Assembly (NCBI GenBank): GCA_023376005.1 | Contig: CM042179.1 | Span: 18,245,423 to 18,309,422 of the forward strand | Direction: 5' to 3' | Source of the DNA: Doryteuthis pealeii | Taxonomy: Eukaryota; Mollusca; Cephalopoda; Myopsida; Loliginidae | DNA length: 64,000 nucleotides | In this document: in pieces, positions 43,786 to 55,130 of the stretch | How the letters are laid out: each line of letters starts with the position of its first letter | Numbering within the stretch: position 1 is the first letter of the stretch | Notes under the pieces: model-generated | What the model was told of the DNA's origin: nothing | Database searches by the model: none | Seen by the model: the letters and a program-made list of their open reading frames with translations, nothing else | Program-made: the position numbers and the translations under genes

Positions 43786-44800
43786 CTTCATTTCATATTC
43801 CCTATAGGCATCTATATGAATGTAAGTATGTGAATGTATGTATGTGGTAGGCAGAATACCATCATACCACAAATTGGCACCATCCAACTCCAAGGCAAAT
43901 ACAACCAAGACAGATGGTCGGCAGAAACTCTGACAAATCGCAGACACAAACAAATCAGCAGTACTAGGATTGCTAAGCTGTCGAAACCTAAAAATGGTTA
44001 CCCTACATTGCGAAATAAAAGCAAACAAACAAATACAGTCCATCAACGACCAACTACAGGACTACTCAAAACAATTCGACCGCATAGGCCATTTCCCAGG
44101 TAAATACCACATTGTTCTCGACCCCACAATAACCCCAATTATACATGCACCACCATAATGCCCCACTCACCTAAAAGATGAAAAAGTGTTTTGAAATCTA
44201 TATTCGGGAATAGTATAACGGAACATATAAGTGATAATGGTTCCCAGTACGACAACTATGCTTTCAAAGAATCCACCAAAGACTGGGGTTTGAACACATT
44301 ACCTCTTCACAATACGCTCAATTAAATGGATTTGTAGAAAGAACTATTCAAACAATAAAAAAGACAATAAAAAGACTAAAGGCAGCAATAAATATGTAGA
44401 CATGGTACTGTTATGTTTTAGAACATCTACCAAATCCAGCACAGCTGCTTTACAAAAAAATGATCATAGGGAACCTCCCAGTAAGGATCAAGAATACACG
44501 ACCTGAAAAGGACAAAATCTTTGAGGGGTTATACAAACACTATAAAGAAAATATTACAACCGGGGTGCAAAAGATTTGTCAACGCCCCACAAAGGTCAAA
44601 ATGATGATGAACCCCTAGTTGGCTACATTGGAAAGGGTAATAGTTACGAACACAAACGAAGAGCGCAGATCCTACAATGTTATCACGAAAAAGGACAACA
44701 CCATAAGGAGAAACCGGCGCCACTTACGTACGGCCCCATTCACAACAAGGAAAGAGAGAGATCGTGCCAAACACTCAACAAAAAGTAAGACCATATGAAG
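43786..44800 (+). pseudogene. Ty3/gypsy RT N-terminus joined to integrase, decayed (right arm)
   Basis: Mirror of 26590-27604. The pre-RT block (I-P-Q-I-G-T-I-Q-L-Q-G-K-Y) is at 43875-43910. The G-K-Y-H-I-V-L-D-P motif is near 44100. The RT palm is absent. Integrase shows S-D-N-G-S-Q-Y near 44230, N-G-F-V-E-R-T-I-Q near 44325, and a C-terminal R-P-E-K-D-K-I-F-E block near 44500. Both visible catalytic residues remain, but frames are broken, so the gene is dead. Confidence 0.8.
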
Positions 44801-45022
44801 ATCATGCCGAGAATCGAACCTCATCAGGAAGACATGTGAGAACTCAGTCACGCTACAAGGAATACATATTAACAGATGAAACAAGACCGATATAACCAAC
44901 AAATGGACGTAAAATTGAATAAAAGAAAAGAAAATACAAATGTGTGCATACATACATGTACACAAAATCAATGATAACATCACATACCCACTTAAAACAA
45001 CTTTCAATCACACAATGAGGGA

Positions 45023-45241
45023 TGTAACAGTTTTGACCATTAGCTATAGTTAACTACATTAAGCCCTGAAACTCTAGCAGGGTGTATTTACTTCCACCCA
45101 GACTCACTCTGGAACGAACCCTAAAAAGTATCAAAGGTTGCTTACGATTCACATATTCATATATCTATCGGTTGAATTTGTCTATATTTCAATGGTGTGG
45201 CATTATTTCTATCACCGTTTTGTTTCACGGCATATTCAACA
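45023..45241 (+). repeat. 3' LTR (219 bp) of decayed gypsy element, right arm
   Basis: TGTAACAG...TTCAACA, preceded by 'cacaatgaggga', a polypurine-tract-like sequence. Mirror of 26147-26365. Confidence 0.65.
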
Positions 45242-45349
45242 ACGGTAGGTCATTTAATGTTTTGTTTTTTAAATTTTGAAAGATTCGTAGCGATAGTTTG
45301 ATAGAAAAAAATTGTTAACTCAATTTTATTTGTAAACAAATTTTCTATT

Positions 45350-45815
45350 TAACCCATATGTGGAACCCTAACAGGTACTACCACTCCAGGTTAGAGTGGA
45401 CCTGGAACAATTGTGATGTATGGGGTGCTCTACATTCCCCAGACCACCAGAACTGGAATCTCACCATCAGTTAGAGTTTAACGCCATACCCAGCCACCGC
45501 CTTCTAGCACATATATGATAAAAAAGGGTTGGAGCTTGCCTTAAGGTCGGCACAATCATATAGGTGGTAGGCTTGACATGGCCAGGCGATTGATTGAAGG
45601 GGGGGGGGCTCTCTGACATGTCCGTCTAGCCTAACTAAGGGATGAAGTGGAGTGTTGCATTTTATGGATTGCTCATCCACCAGGATCGGGTCCTTAAGCA
45701 TCACTGGTCGCCACACACGCCCAACAGGTGGTTCCATCTGAGGGGGTCATACCCCTCTACTGAGGTGCAGTCGATGTATTCTAAAGCCCCAGCCGACAGC
45801 GCTGCCGTTGTATTG
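45350..45815. repeat. GC-richer repeat of unknown class (right arm)
   Basis: Mirror of 25575-26030, nearly identical. Class unknown. Confidence 0.45.
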
Positions 45816-46585
45816 GTACTTTATGCAAATTACAAAAATGGCCAATTTGTTCGCTCATTTCATTTTGAAAACGAATTAAAATTAATTAAATCGATTATTT
45901 AAGGTCACATTTTTTGTCTAAGTCGAAAAGTAGTAACATTAAAAAAAGCAAAATATTACACATGCAATGTATTTTTAATACATTTTAAAGTATTATTTTT
46001 GTTCAATTTTGTTCAAATATATCGTAAAAATGGCCGCAGTTTTTATGCATCTCCAGAGTAAAAAATAAAAACATTATTTAGGATTTTAAGGCTTATAACA
46101 GTTTCTTCATAGAAATTAATAACAAGAAACAAGAAATACACACAATTACAAAAAAATTGGTAACTTTTAAATGAAATATCTTTTTTTTCTTTTTGGTCTA
46201 AACACACAGAAAAAAGATGCTCTTTGCGCCTTTGTTTACAAAAAAAAAGACCGGAAGACCTCTGTACTGTCGTAGATGAAAAATATTTTTAAAAATCAGG
46301 AATTATCTGATTTTAATTAAATTTTCTGTGTTGACTTATTAATCAACTAATTATTTTTCTTATCTTTAATTACTGAATTGTTTCAATCAAACTGATTCAA
46401 TGGAAATAAATCGAATTTTTAAAACAATAATATTGAGATTATTGCCTACCATAGCAAAAATAATTAATCATAGATAAAATTCATTTAAAATTTGGATCGC
46501 CTAATTTTAAGCTTCAAATTTCATATTTTTAGACTCTTAAAAACAAATATTTATTTAATAGCTATTTTACTTTAGTATTATAGGT

Positions 46586-46830
46586 ACTGGCAAAATGAGC
46601 CTAAAATGCGTTTTTGACCAAATGACTTTAGCCTACAGAAAATAATTTACCAAAATCAGGGAATTATCGGATTTTAATGAAATTTTCAGGGTTTATTTAC
46701 CAATGAATGATCTTTATAATGCATTATTTATTTTATTTCAAAACTTTCTCATTTTTTTTCAGGTCACTTAATTTTGACTCCCCCCCACCCACCCTTTTGT
46801 TGGGGGCGTAACATTTTTTCGAGTTGGTCA
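46586..46830. repeat. Family B end fragment (right arm)
   Basis: It begins TAGGTACTGGCAAAATGAG and runs to 'gttgggggcgtaac'. Mirror of 24565-24803. Confidence 0.65.
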
Positions 46831-47079
46831 TTCTCGGTACTAATTACAGTATAAATAATGAGATAAAAGACCGAAGTTGTGAATAGAAACAAAAACATTT
46901 TTTACGGTGGCTTTTCTATAAAAAAAAATTATACATTGATATTTTTTTCTGCTTAAAAAGTGGGGAGGGTACATTTTCAATAGAGTTTTCTTCAAACTTA
47001 TTATTTATGTATGTAAAACTGTAATTAGTTTCAACTTTATATAACCTAAGTACACCAATTTGGACCCTGTGCAATTTCC

Positions 47080-48925
47080 CCCACCCCTATATTTAACACA
47101 ATGAAACTTGCAGAAAATTAATATTTTCTTGATTTTTTTTTCCATTCGAAAGAACATTAAAAACTCCTGATGATTTTTTTTTTAATTTTCAGCTTACGAA
47201 AATAATGAAAATTATGATTGAAAAAATAATGTTTTCATTTTTGCACTGTTAAATCAACTGAAATTTAACGTAGCTAAAAACAAGTTTACGATAAGAGTTT
47301 TTTTTTAAATTCTATCAAAAATCAATTAATGGCCCGACTTTCACGAAAAATTTCCATAAATGTTTATCATTGGATGTAAATATATCTGAAATAGTTTTTT
47401 TTTCTAAAATATATTAGGGAAATATTTTTTTTTTAATATTTTATTTTATGAATAAAAAAAATGACGCGCTAGAAAAATTTTGTACTTTTTTTTCTATAAA
47501 GATAAGAGTCTGAATAACTATATCAATGAAATTGTATAGCGTACGACAGCTATAGTTTTTTTAGGAAAAAATAATGAAATCGGAAATAAAAAATGCAAAA
47601 AATGTCATAATATTAAATATTTGAAAACTTTTTTGCTTTTGTAATTGGTATGTACTATATTCTATTATATTGTCAAAGAATTTTTTTTTTGAGAAATTAA
47701 ATTTTTAAGAGATTTTCAATCTTTTGTGTGATTAATATTTTTATTTTGTCTGCGCTAAAATATCGAATTTTTTCACGGATATTTAAAAATAGAATTTTAG
47801 AATTCAGGTGAATTAAAGTTGGTCCGATCCGAGCTCGATTAGTATTTTTAAAAAATTTGTAATTTTTATTGTTGAATAGTAATGTATGGGTTTTAGAATA
47901 TACGAAAGAGCAAAACTGACATATTTGTTTTTACAAAGAAACGGGTTCTGAGTAACCGAAGTTTTTTTCTTTGTCAAAAAGTTAAATAAAATAATTTTTT
48001 ACGCTATTAGAATAAAAAGTAAGTATCTATTGATTATTTTATAAGTTTTTTCTTAGAAAATATTCAAATTTTCATTTCATTTTATTTTCGATTTTAAAAA
48101 TTAATACCAAAACCGAAGACATTTTTAACGTCAATTTTCACGGTGACATTTAAATATTAAATTTTCAAGTTTTTTTATTAATCTTTAATAGTAAATTTTA
48201 AATATTAAAGTTTTTAAAGATTTTATCATTTTAATAGTAAATTTGGCTAAACTTGCAAATCGTTCAGAAAATTAAAAACATATTACGTGGTAACCCAGAA
48301 AAAACAGAACCCACTTATTTTTATTTTCCCATTAAACTAACCCTAAACCCACATTAAACCCCCTAGTTAAAATAACAGTTTATTACAAAATTTTGTGGTT
48401 TCTGTTTTTTCTGGGTCATCCTAATTTTCCGAAGATTTGCACCTTTAGCCTAAATTTTTTTTGTTTTTTTTCCTAAGCTGAAATTTTTTTTTTCTTCAAA
48501 ATTATTCTTTCGAATGCACAAAAAATTCAAGATAATATTTCAAGATAAAAAAAAAAAGACATATTTTTTAAATAGTTGAAAACAAATATCGGTTATTGAA
48601 TATGCACAAGAAAAAGGTCTATTAGAGCTATCCATAGTTTTAGTGGTATAATCGTAAAGGGAAATAAAATGTAACTTTTCTGTCTAAATTGCGCCTGACA
48701 GTTACCCTTTCGCATGTAATACGGATAGGTTTATTTATTTTTTAGATAACGATGTAATTTTTCGCAATCGGATAATTTGATCTTGAATTTGTTTTTTCTT
48801 TGTAACAGCACTGTACGATCTTTAATTGTTTTTTACGAGATTTTTTGATTAAAAAAAAGTTCGGAAATATTTATTTCCATTTTATTCAAAGATGGGTCTA
48901 AACTGATCACGTGACCCATTGGGTA
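47080..48925 (+). repeat. Family A copy 5 (right palindrome arm)
   Basis: Mirror of 22440-24310 with the same motif order. It contains a family C foldback at 48287-48420. No gene. Confidence 0.65.
48287..48420. mobile_element. Small foldback MITE (family C), right arm
   Basis: Mirror of 22946-23080, with an added 'cccacatta' segment in the core. Confidence 0.65.
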
Positions 48926-48999
48926 CCTAATATAACCCCACCGATATTTTGCGCCCAAATATTTTGGGGGCGCAAAATATCGGTGGGGGTTATATTAGG
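48926..48999. repeat. Hairpin, mirror of 22362-22435
   Basis: It has the same arms as the left-arm hairpin with one or two indels. Confidence 0.8.
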
Positions 49000-50015
49000 C
49001 GGAGTTAGTTAACTGACCTGGAAAAAATCAAAGTTTTGAAATAAAATACCGATTCATTATAAAATTCATTCATTGATAAATCAACACTGAAAATTTCACT
49101 AAAATATCGGATAATTCCTGATTTTTGCGTAATTTTTTTTCAATCGGGGGTGGAGGGATGCGGATTTTACGCCATCTTTGGCAGTGCCTAATTAAAACAG
49201 ATTTGGCGGCCATCTTGGACGCCATGCTGGAAAAGCATAGGGTAGAAACTTGGGGACTTTTGATTATGCTATTCCTCGCCACATAAGGGACTATCTTCTT
49301 TTAATAGGTTGTTAGCATTCTGGGTTTGGACCCTTTTTTACTTGATGCCCTTGAACTAAAAATGCCCCACCACTTCAAATCAACTACGCTAAATCGTACA
49401 AACCCTAAATAAAACAATATTTTAGATGGTGCTTGAAATCAATTACAGAAATCAACTAAATGATAAGTAAAATGGTAAATGCTATTAAGAATTTTTTTAA
49501 AGCTATTAATAGCGAGAAACTTTTTTTTATTTTTTTATTTTATTCATAATTTTTTTTTTTTTTTTTTTCGTTTTAATAATTTGCAATATTTTTTCTCTGT
49601 CACGTAAGGTTCGCAACTAAACTAATTTTAAATATCTTAATGAAGTTTACATATCAAATTCATAGACCACGCGAAACAAATGCCTTCAAGAGGTTGCAAC
49701 AGATTTCGTAACAATAGGCCGAACAAAGATCTTTCTCTAGACTCGTTTATTTGGATGAAAGGAAAATATTCTTTCGTTACGCAAGGGTTTCTGCACTTGC
49801 TTCTTTTTCCCCCCCCAGTACACAAATCAATTTATTTTCCGATTTGTAAGAACATCGTATATCTTGCACTAACATGATTGCCCCCCCATCAACTGATGTA
49901 ATCCGTAAACACCCTTTCACACTCGCAGGCCGTAAGACCATTCGTTGTGGTTAATTTTGGTCCGCGAATTACATCTTTTACTCTTCTTCGCCAAGCCCTC
50001 AAATTTAAAAAGAAA

Positions 50016-50165
50016 AAGAAGTAGTAGTAGTGAGGTAGTAATGACTGTTGTCGTAGTAGTAATAGTTTTTGTTGTATTTTATATTATTACTACTACTACT
50101 ACTATACTCCTTACCACCACGCACGACATTAAAAATATATACAGCCTTTTTTTTCTTCTTCTTCT
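50016..50165. repeat. Trinucleotide microsatellites (right arm)
   Basis: Mirror of 21205-21352 with interrupted GTA and TAC tracts. The repeat pattern is less regular than on the left. Confidence 0.8.
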
Positions 50166-50533
50166 TGGGTAGAGGTGACCCGACCATCTTTTGATATTTT
50201 TAGGGACAGTCCCTGATTTGTCCTGACACTTATTTACTAACCATGATGACGCAAAAAACATTGTTTGTGTTTGTGTTGTCCGGCAAAAAAACTGATTTGA
50301 CGATATTTTTATAAAATATAGCGCATGAATATTATCTTTTTAGCTTTTGTATGTGCTCAATGTTTGTGTTTTCCTCTTATTTCCTTCTTTTTTTTTTTTT
50401 TTTTTTTTCACACTCCGACTTGCTAAGAAAGTGTCTATAAGTAACATGAATGAATAAATACTTAAAAACTATTTATCATCGGTTTTTTCTGGATTTTTTT
50501 CTTTTTTTTTTTTTAAATTTTATTAACCAAATT

Positions 50534-51055
50534 GCTGAACTTGCACACGGTCGCAAAATTAAAACGAGAAATTTTTTGGAGGTCCGCATGAGTTTAACTT
50601 AAATACAAGTCCTATGAATTAACTTTTGCAAATTTGAGGTTACGATTTAGGGGATTACGGTTGCGTTAGGACGGGGGGTTTATTACGTATTGCTTAAAAA
50701 AAATAATTACTATACATTATCATTATCTTACAAACATTGACATTAATTATTGAACCAACGGTAGAGCCAATTGAGTCCCTCAGTTGTTTGTGTTGTATTG
50801 CAATGTATAATTTCAATTAAATGGTTTTAAAAAATATTTTTCAACATTACAATGTATAGTAAATGGGTTTTTTGTTGTTTTGTTTTTAAGCAATACGCTA
50901 ATACTAAAAAAACGAACCGTTTATTGTCCCGGATCCCAAAACCCTAAATCGTAACCCAATTCGCAAAAAGTTATTCATAGACTGTAGTTAACTGTGCATG
51001 GGGACCTCCAAAAAAATGTTCCGTTTTAATTTGGACGCGTTGTGCAAGTTCAGCC
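50534..51055. mobile_element. Long-TIR MITE (right arm)
   Basis: Mirror of 20378-20892. Several single-base indels relative to the left copy occur in the 'ggaggtccc' and 'catagactgtagtt' parts. Confidence 0.75.
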
Positions 51056-51932
51056 CAAAATTTATAAATTGTCGATAAATGTCATGTGTTTCCACAAAAA
51101 TAAGCATCAACGCAAGTGTAACTTTGCGGTAATAAAAAATTATTTTTCTCACTTAAAAGCACTTCCTGGTCCCATAATGACGCCCCTTTTTAGTCATTAT
51201 CAACATTATTTTTGTTTGGTTTTGTTTTTGTTTAGCGAGTACATCCAGTCATTTTCCTTCCTTTCTTTCATTTTTTTATTACTTTTTTTTTGTTTTGTTT
51301 TCTAAATTCTGGCAAGATTGGCAGTTACAACAAAAAATTAGGTCTGAATTCAAAGAAATTCAGTAGTAAATACGTATACTTACAAGTGACTGGGATTCAA
51401 ACTTTTCACTAGTCTTAGACACTGTTAACGATCGTCCTTACAATGCTGTTGTCCGTTTTTCTAAATTTAAAGAAAACGTTACAGCTACATGCATGATTTC
51501 AAACTTGACAGCTTGGAAGTAAAATGTATTTTTAAAATTTTACTGTGTAATGTTTTTGATTATTACATGATAAATATTTTTTACCCAATGTTAGATGTTT
51601 TGATAATTAAATTAATTGATTAAATACAATAGCGGCTCTATATATTGCTTATTTACGGGCTTTTAGCAACAATAAAAGAAAATCAAAAATGAAGTAAAAA
51701 TAAAATTTAAATTAATGATAAAAATATTATGACTGGAAAGTGAAAACAGAAAATATCACGATTTTCATCTTGTTTTAACGATTTAATAGAAACAAAAACG
51801 ATGGTGGCAACTGTGTTGTTGAAAAGTAGGGGTACCCACGCTCCAACACTTCACACTTTAAGCATGTCCCAAAATTCCTAACCACTTCACCATCTATTAC
51901 TAAATCCACTAACCTGCACACCCTATTTTTAA

Positions 51933-52032
51933 NNNNNNNNNNNNNNNNNNNNNNNNNNNNNNNNNNNNNNNNNNNNNNNNNNNNNNNNNNNNNNNNNNNN
52001 NNNNNNNNNNNNNNNNNNNNNNNNNNNNNNNN
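51933..52032. other. Assembly gap, 100 N
   Basis: Exactly 100 N, a conventional placeholder for a gap of unknown size. It begins at the last base of the right palindrome arm. Confidence 0.99.
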
Positions 52033-52851
52033 AAAGAAAGAGATGAACGAAAAAATGGTATACCTATTAACTTTATATTATACTTTTCCCTGGTTTTTCT
52101 TTAATAAACTATGGTAGGGACAGCCAATTTAGTTGTTATAGGCATATTTTACAAAATAAATCTACCCCCTCCCGATTAATAAAAAAGTTACCAAAAATCA
52201 GGGAATTATCTTAATTCAATGAAATATTCAGTGCATCATAAATCTTCACTTTGTTATTTCTTACCAAGATTTAATAATTTAAAATTTATTTTTAAAAAAT
52301 AATTAAAAAAAAAATATTTTTTGATTGATGCTTATTATGTTACTATATTTTGACTTAGAAAAAATTTGACCTTCAATGATCGATTTAATTGATTTTAATT
52401 CGTTTTTCAAAAGAAAATGAGATTTTTGGCAATGCCTACTGAAAAAAAAAATCTTTATTGCTCGCACCTTAGTTTTTTTTAAATTTAAAAATAATAAGAG
52501 AGCAAAAATCAAATTTAATTTGAATTCGATTATTTTGAATTAAAAATGAATGAATAGTAATAATGAAGTGAACTTACCTTTATGTTAAATATTGAAGTCT
52601 TTCTTTAAAACACAAAATTAAAATGAAAGTGTGTCAAATGAAAGGTTGATTTGAAAACAAGTGAGATAACTCATTATTTTTGTGTGTGTGTGTAATTCAG
52701 ATTATTGTTCTTGTGTGTTTCCATAGAAATAATCGGGTATTGTGACTTGAATAAAATTGAAATCAATTTGATTAATTTAAAATATGAGTTTTGTGATGTT
52801 AAGTTTAAAATATATTATTAGATTCTAAAAACATATTTCTTTAATAACTAC
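52033..52851. other. AT-rich DNA with a short TIR fragment, no gene
   Basis: At about 52115-52437 the ends TAGGGACAGCCAA and TTTTTGGCAATGCCTA resemble family B termini, so a short internally deleted copy is possible. No target duplication was found. The rest is AT-rich. Confidence 0.5.
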
Positions 52852-53326
52852 TGTTACACACTGGACCCGTCAAAGAACACAAACACTTGTATTTAGGAAA
52901 ATGTAAGATGAGATGTTTATTTTCCCCGCTTGTGTACAGCTGAGAGTCGTTGGCAGGGTTAAGCAACGTGGAGCCTTCGGGAGTTCTTTTCAAGTGATCT
53001 CGAACCTGATCGTCGTCTCTCTAATCGATCTCTACGGGCTTCTTTTATTGTAGTCTGACCCCCGGTGTCACACCTCTTTGCTCGTGATACCTACGCAGTT
53101 TTTTTTCTGTAGACACGCCTCTTCGCCCACGCCGGCTGTTTTCATTGGCTGTAGGCTACGCCTACAGATTTCTGCACCGAAATTATGTCAAATATTCACC
53201 TGCATTTCCAGGTGCAAAAGGTCAGGTCAAGGCCACATCCTGTTTTCGTTTCCAGGCTGCACCTGACCCCCATGCACTTCCTATTCAGCCTGGTCCTTGG
53301 GTGCACTGATCAGACAATATATTACA
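52852..53326 (-). repeat. Solo LTR (475 bp) with 4-bp target duplication
   Basis: TGTTACAC...ATATTACA is flanked by CTAC at 52848-52851 and 53327-53330. Composition is much richer in GC than the flanks. AATAAA occurs near the 52.9-kb side on the minus strand, which suggests that orientation. No internal retroelement sequence adjoins it. It interrupts family B-related sequence ('gattctaaaaacatatttc'). Confidence 0.75.
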
Positions 53327-53445
53327 CTACTTTACTTTAGTATCAATCTCTAATATGTTTTTGTCGAAAACGCTATTGAAAATTTAGCCCCCCTTTTAAA
53401 CGAAACAAATAATAATGCATATTTTTTTCTTTTATAAGATAATAG

Positions 53446-54472
53446 TAGGCACTGTCATTTTTGTCGTCAACTACGAATTTTAAAAGCGAATTAAAAAATA
53501 ATTAAATCTATTGTTTAAGGTCAAACTTTGTCTAAATCGATAAGTAGTAACATAATAACCATCATTAAAAAAGAAAAATATCATTACATATGCAGTTTAT
53601 TTTTAATAGATTTAAAACGATTTGTTTTGGTCAATTTCGACGCGATCCGCCATTCTGTCTATTTTTCAATGGTTTTACGCGTTTGTTTACAATTTTTATG
53701 TAACATTCAGGATTGCAAAAAATTTTACCAAAAATCGGGTAATTATCCGATTTTAATGAAATTTTCAGTATTGATTTATCAAGTAATGAATTTTATAATG
53801 CGTTATTTTATTTCAAAACTTTAATTTAGTATTTTTGCTATGAAAAATTAATATATAAAATTCATTTAAAATGTGAAAAGCCTGATGTTAAGTTTAAAAT
53901 GTTATATTTTTAGATTCTAGAAATAAATATCTACTTAATGCAAACCTTATTTTAGATACATAAAGTAATACGCTTTGAAGAAAAACTCTATTGAAAATGT
54001 ACCCTCCCCCTTTTTAAGCAGAAAAAATATCCATGTATATTTTATAGCCAATTGAATAATTATCGAAATGAGTAAAAAAAGAAATCTCCAAAAAATTAAT
54101 TATTTATTTTTTTACATTTTATTTTTCAATTTTCGGTACTTATTTTCTCATAGAAAAGCCACCGTAAAAATTTTCTTTTGTTTCTATTCATAACTTCGGT
54201 CTTTTATCTCATTATTTATACTGTAATTAGTCGCAAAAATGTTACGCCCCCAACATAAGGGAGGGGTGTCAAAATTAAGTGACCTGAAAAAATGAGAAAG
54301 TTTTGAAATAAAATAAATAATGCATTATAAAGATCATTCATTGATAAATAAACACTGAAAATTTCATTAAAATCCGATAATTCCCTGATTTTTGGTAAAT
54401 TATTTTTTGTAGGGAGAGGGGGCTAAAGTCATTTGGTCAAAAACGCATTTTAGGCTCATTTTGCCAGTACCT
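53446..54472 (-). mobile_element. TIR element family B, best-defined copy (1027 bp)
   Basis: It begins TAGGCACTGTCA and ends TTTTGCCAGTACCTA, flanked on both sides by GATAATAG (8 bp). It has no coding capacity. It is related in inverted orientation to 17044-17993. TAGG ends and an 8-bp duplication suggest a non-autonomous hAT-like family. Confidence 0.78.
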
Positions 54473-55130
54473 AGATAATAGCGAATTAGATAATTATCAA
54501 TTAGTAAAAAAAATCTCCCAAAATTACTTTTTTAGTTTTTATTTTCATTTTATTTTCTGATTTTCGGTTCTTATTTTCTACCAGAGTAGTATCCTTAATT
54601 TTTTTTTTCTTCTATTCACACTTTCGCTCTTTTGTCTTTTTATTTATGCAGAAATTAGTATCAAACATATATAACCCTGCCGATATTTTGTGCCAACCTA
54701 AATAAAGGTGATCAATGTTAAATGACATGAAAAAAAAACCCAGAAAGTTTTGATATAAAATAACTGATGCATTTTAAAACTAATTCATGGATTTGACGCC
54801 ATATACCTAGTATAAAATGTATTAAAAATAAATTGCATATATAATATCATTTTACCTTTTTTATTTTTATTATTGACAATATAATGTTACTAGTTTTCGA
54901 CTTAGATTTCGCATTAACCTTTCGGGAAAAACGCCTTCAAACAGCTACGGGGTTCATAAGTAGCACGGGTCGGGTTTTCAGCAGGCACCGCTTAGCGTTT
55001 TTTAGTGCAGGGGGCCAGGACGCATTTATACACCGACAAAAATTCGACCTCAAATAATCGATTTAATTAATTTTAATTCGTTTTTAAAAGGAAAATGAGA
55101 CAATATTTTGGCAGTCCCTAGGATTAGGGA
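54473..55130. repeat. Further family B-related sequence with a GC-rich insert
   Basis: Family B motifs ('gatttaattaattttaatt', terminus 'ttggcagtccctag' near 55110) are interrupted at about 54911-55036 by about 125 bp of balanced composition. The family B phrase 'gacttaga' / 'caaaaatt' is split around it. Confidence 0.55.

Larger units (their letters stand above)
35621..51932 (-). repeat. Right arm of the ~32-kb inverted repeat
   Basis: It is the reverse complement of 19518-35620. Homology continues up to the last base before the N gap: 'cctgcacaccctattttta' matches the complement of the sequence at about 19518-19540. The outer part, 49-51.9 kb, has more indel differences from its partner than the 41-46 kb part. 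Confidence 0.95.
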
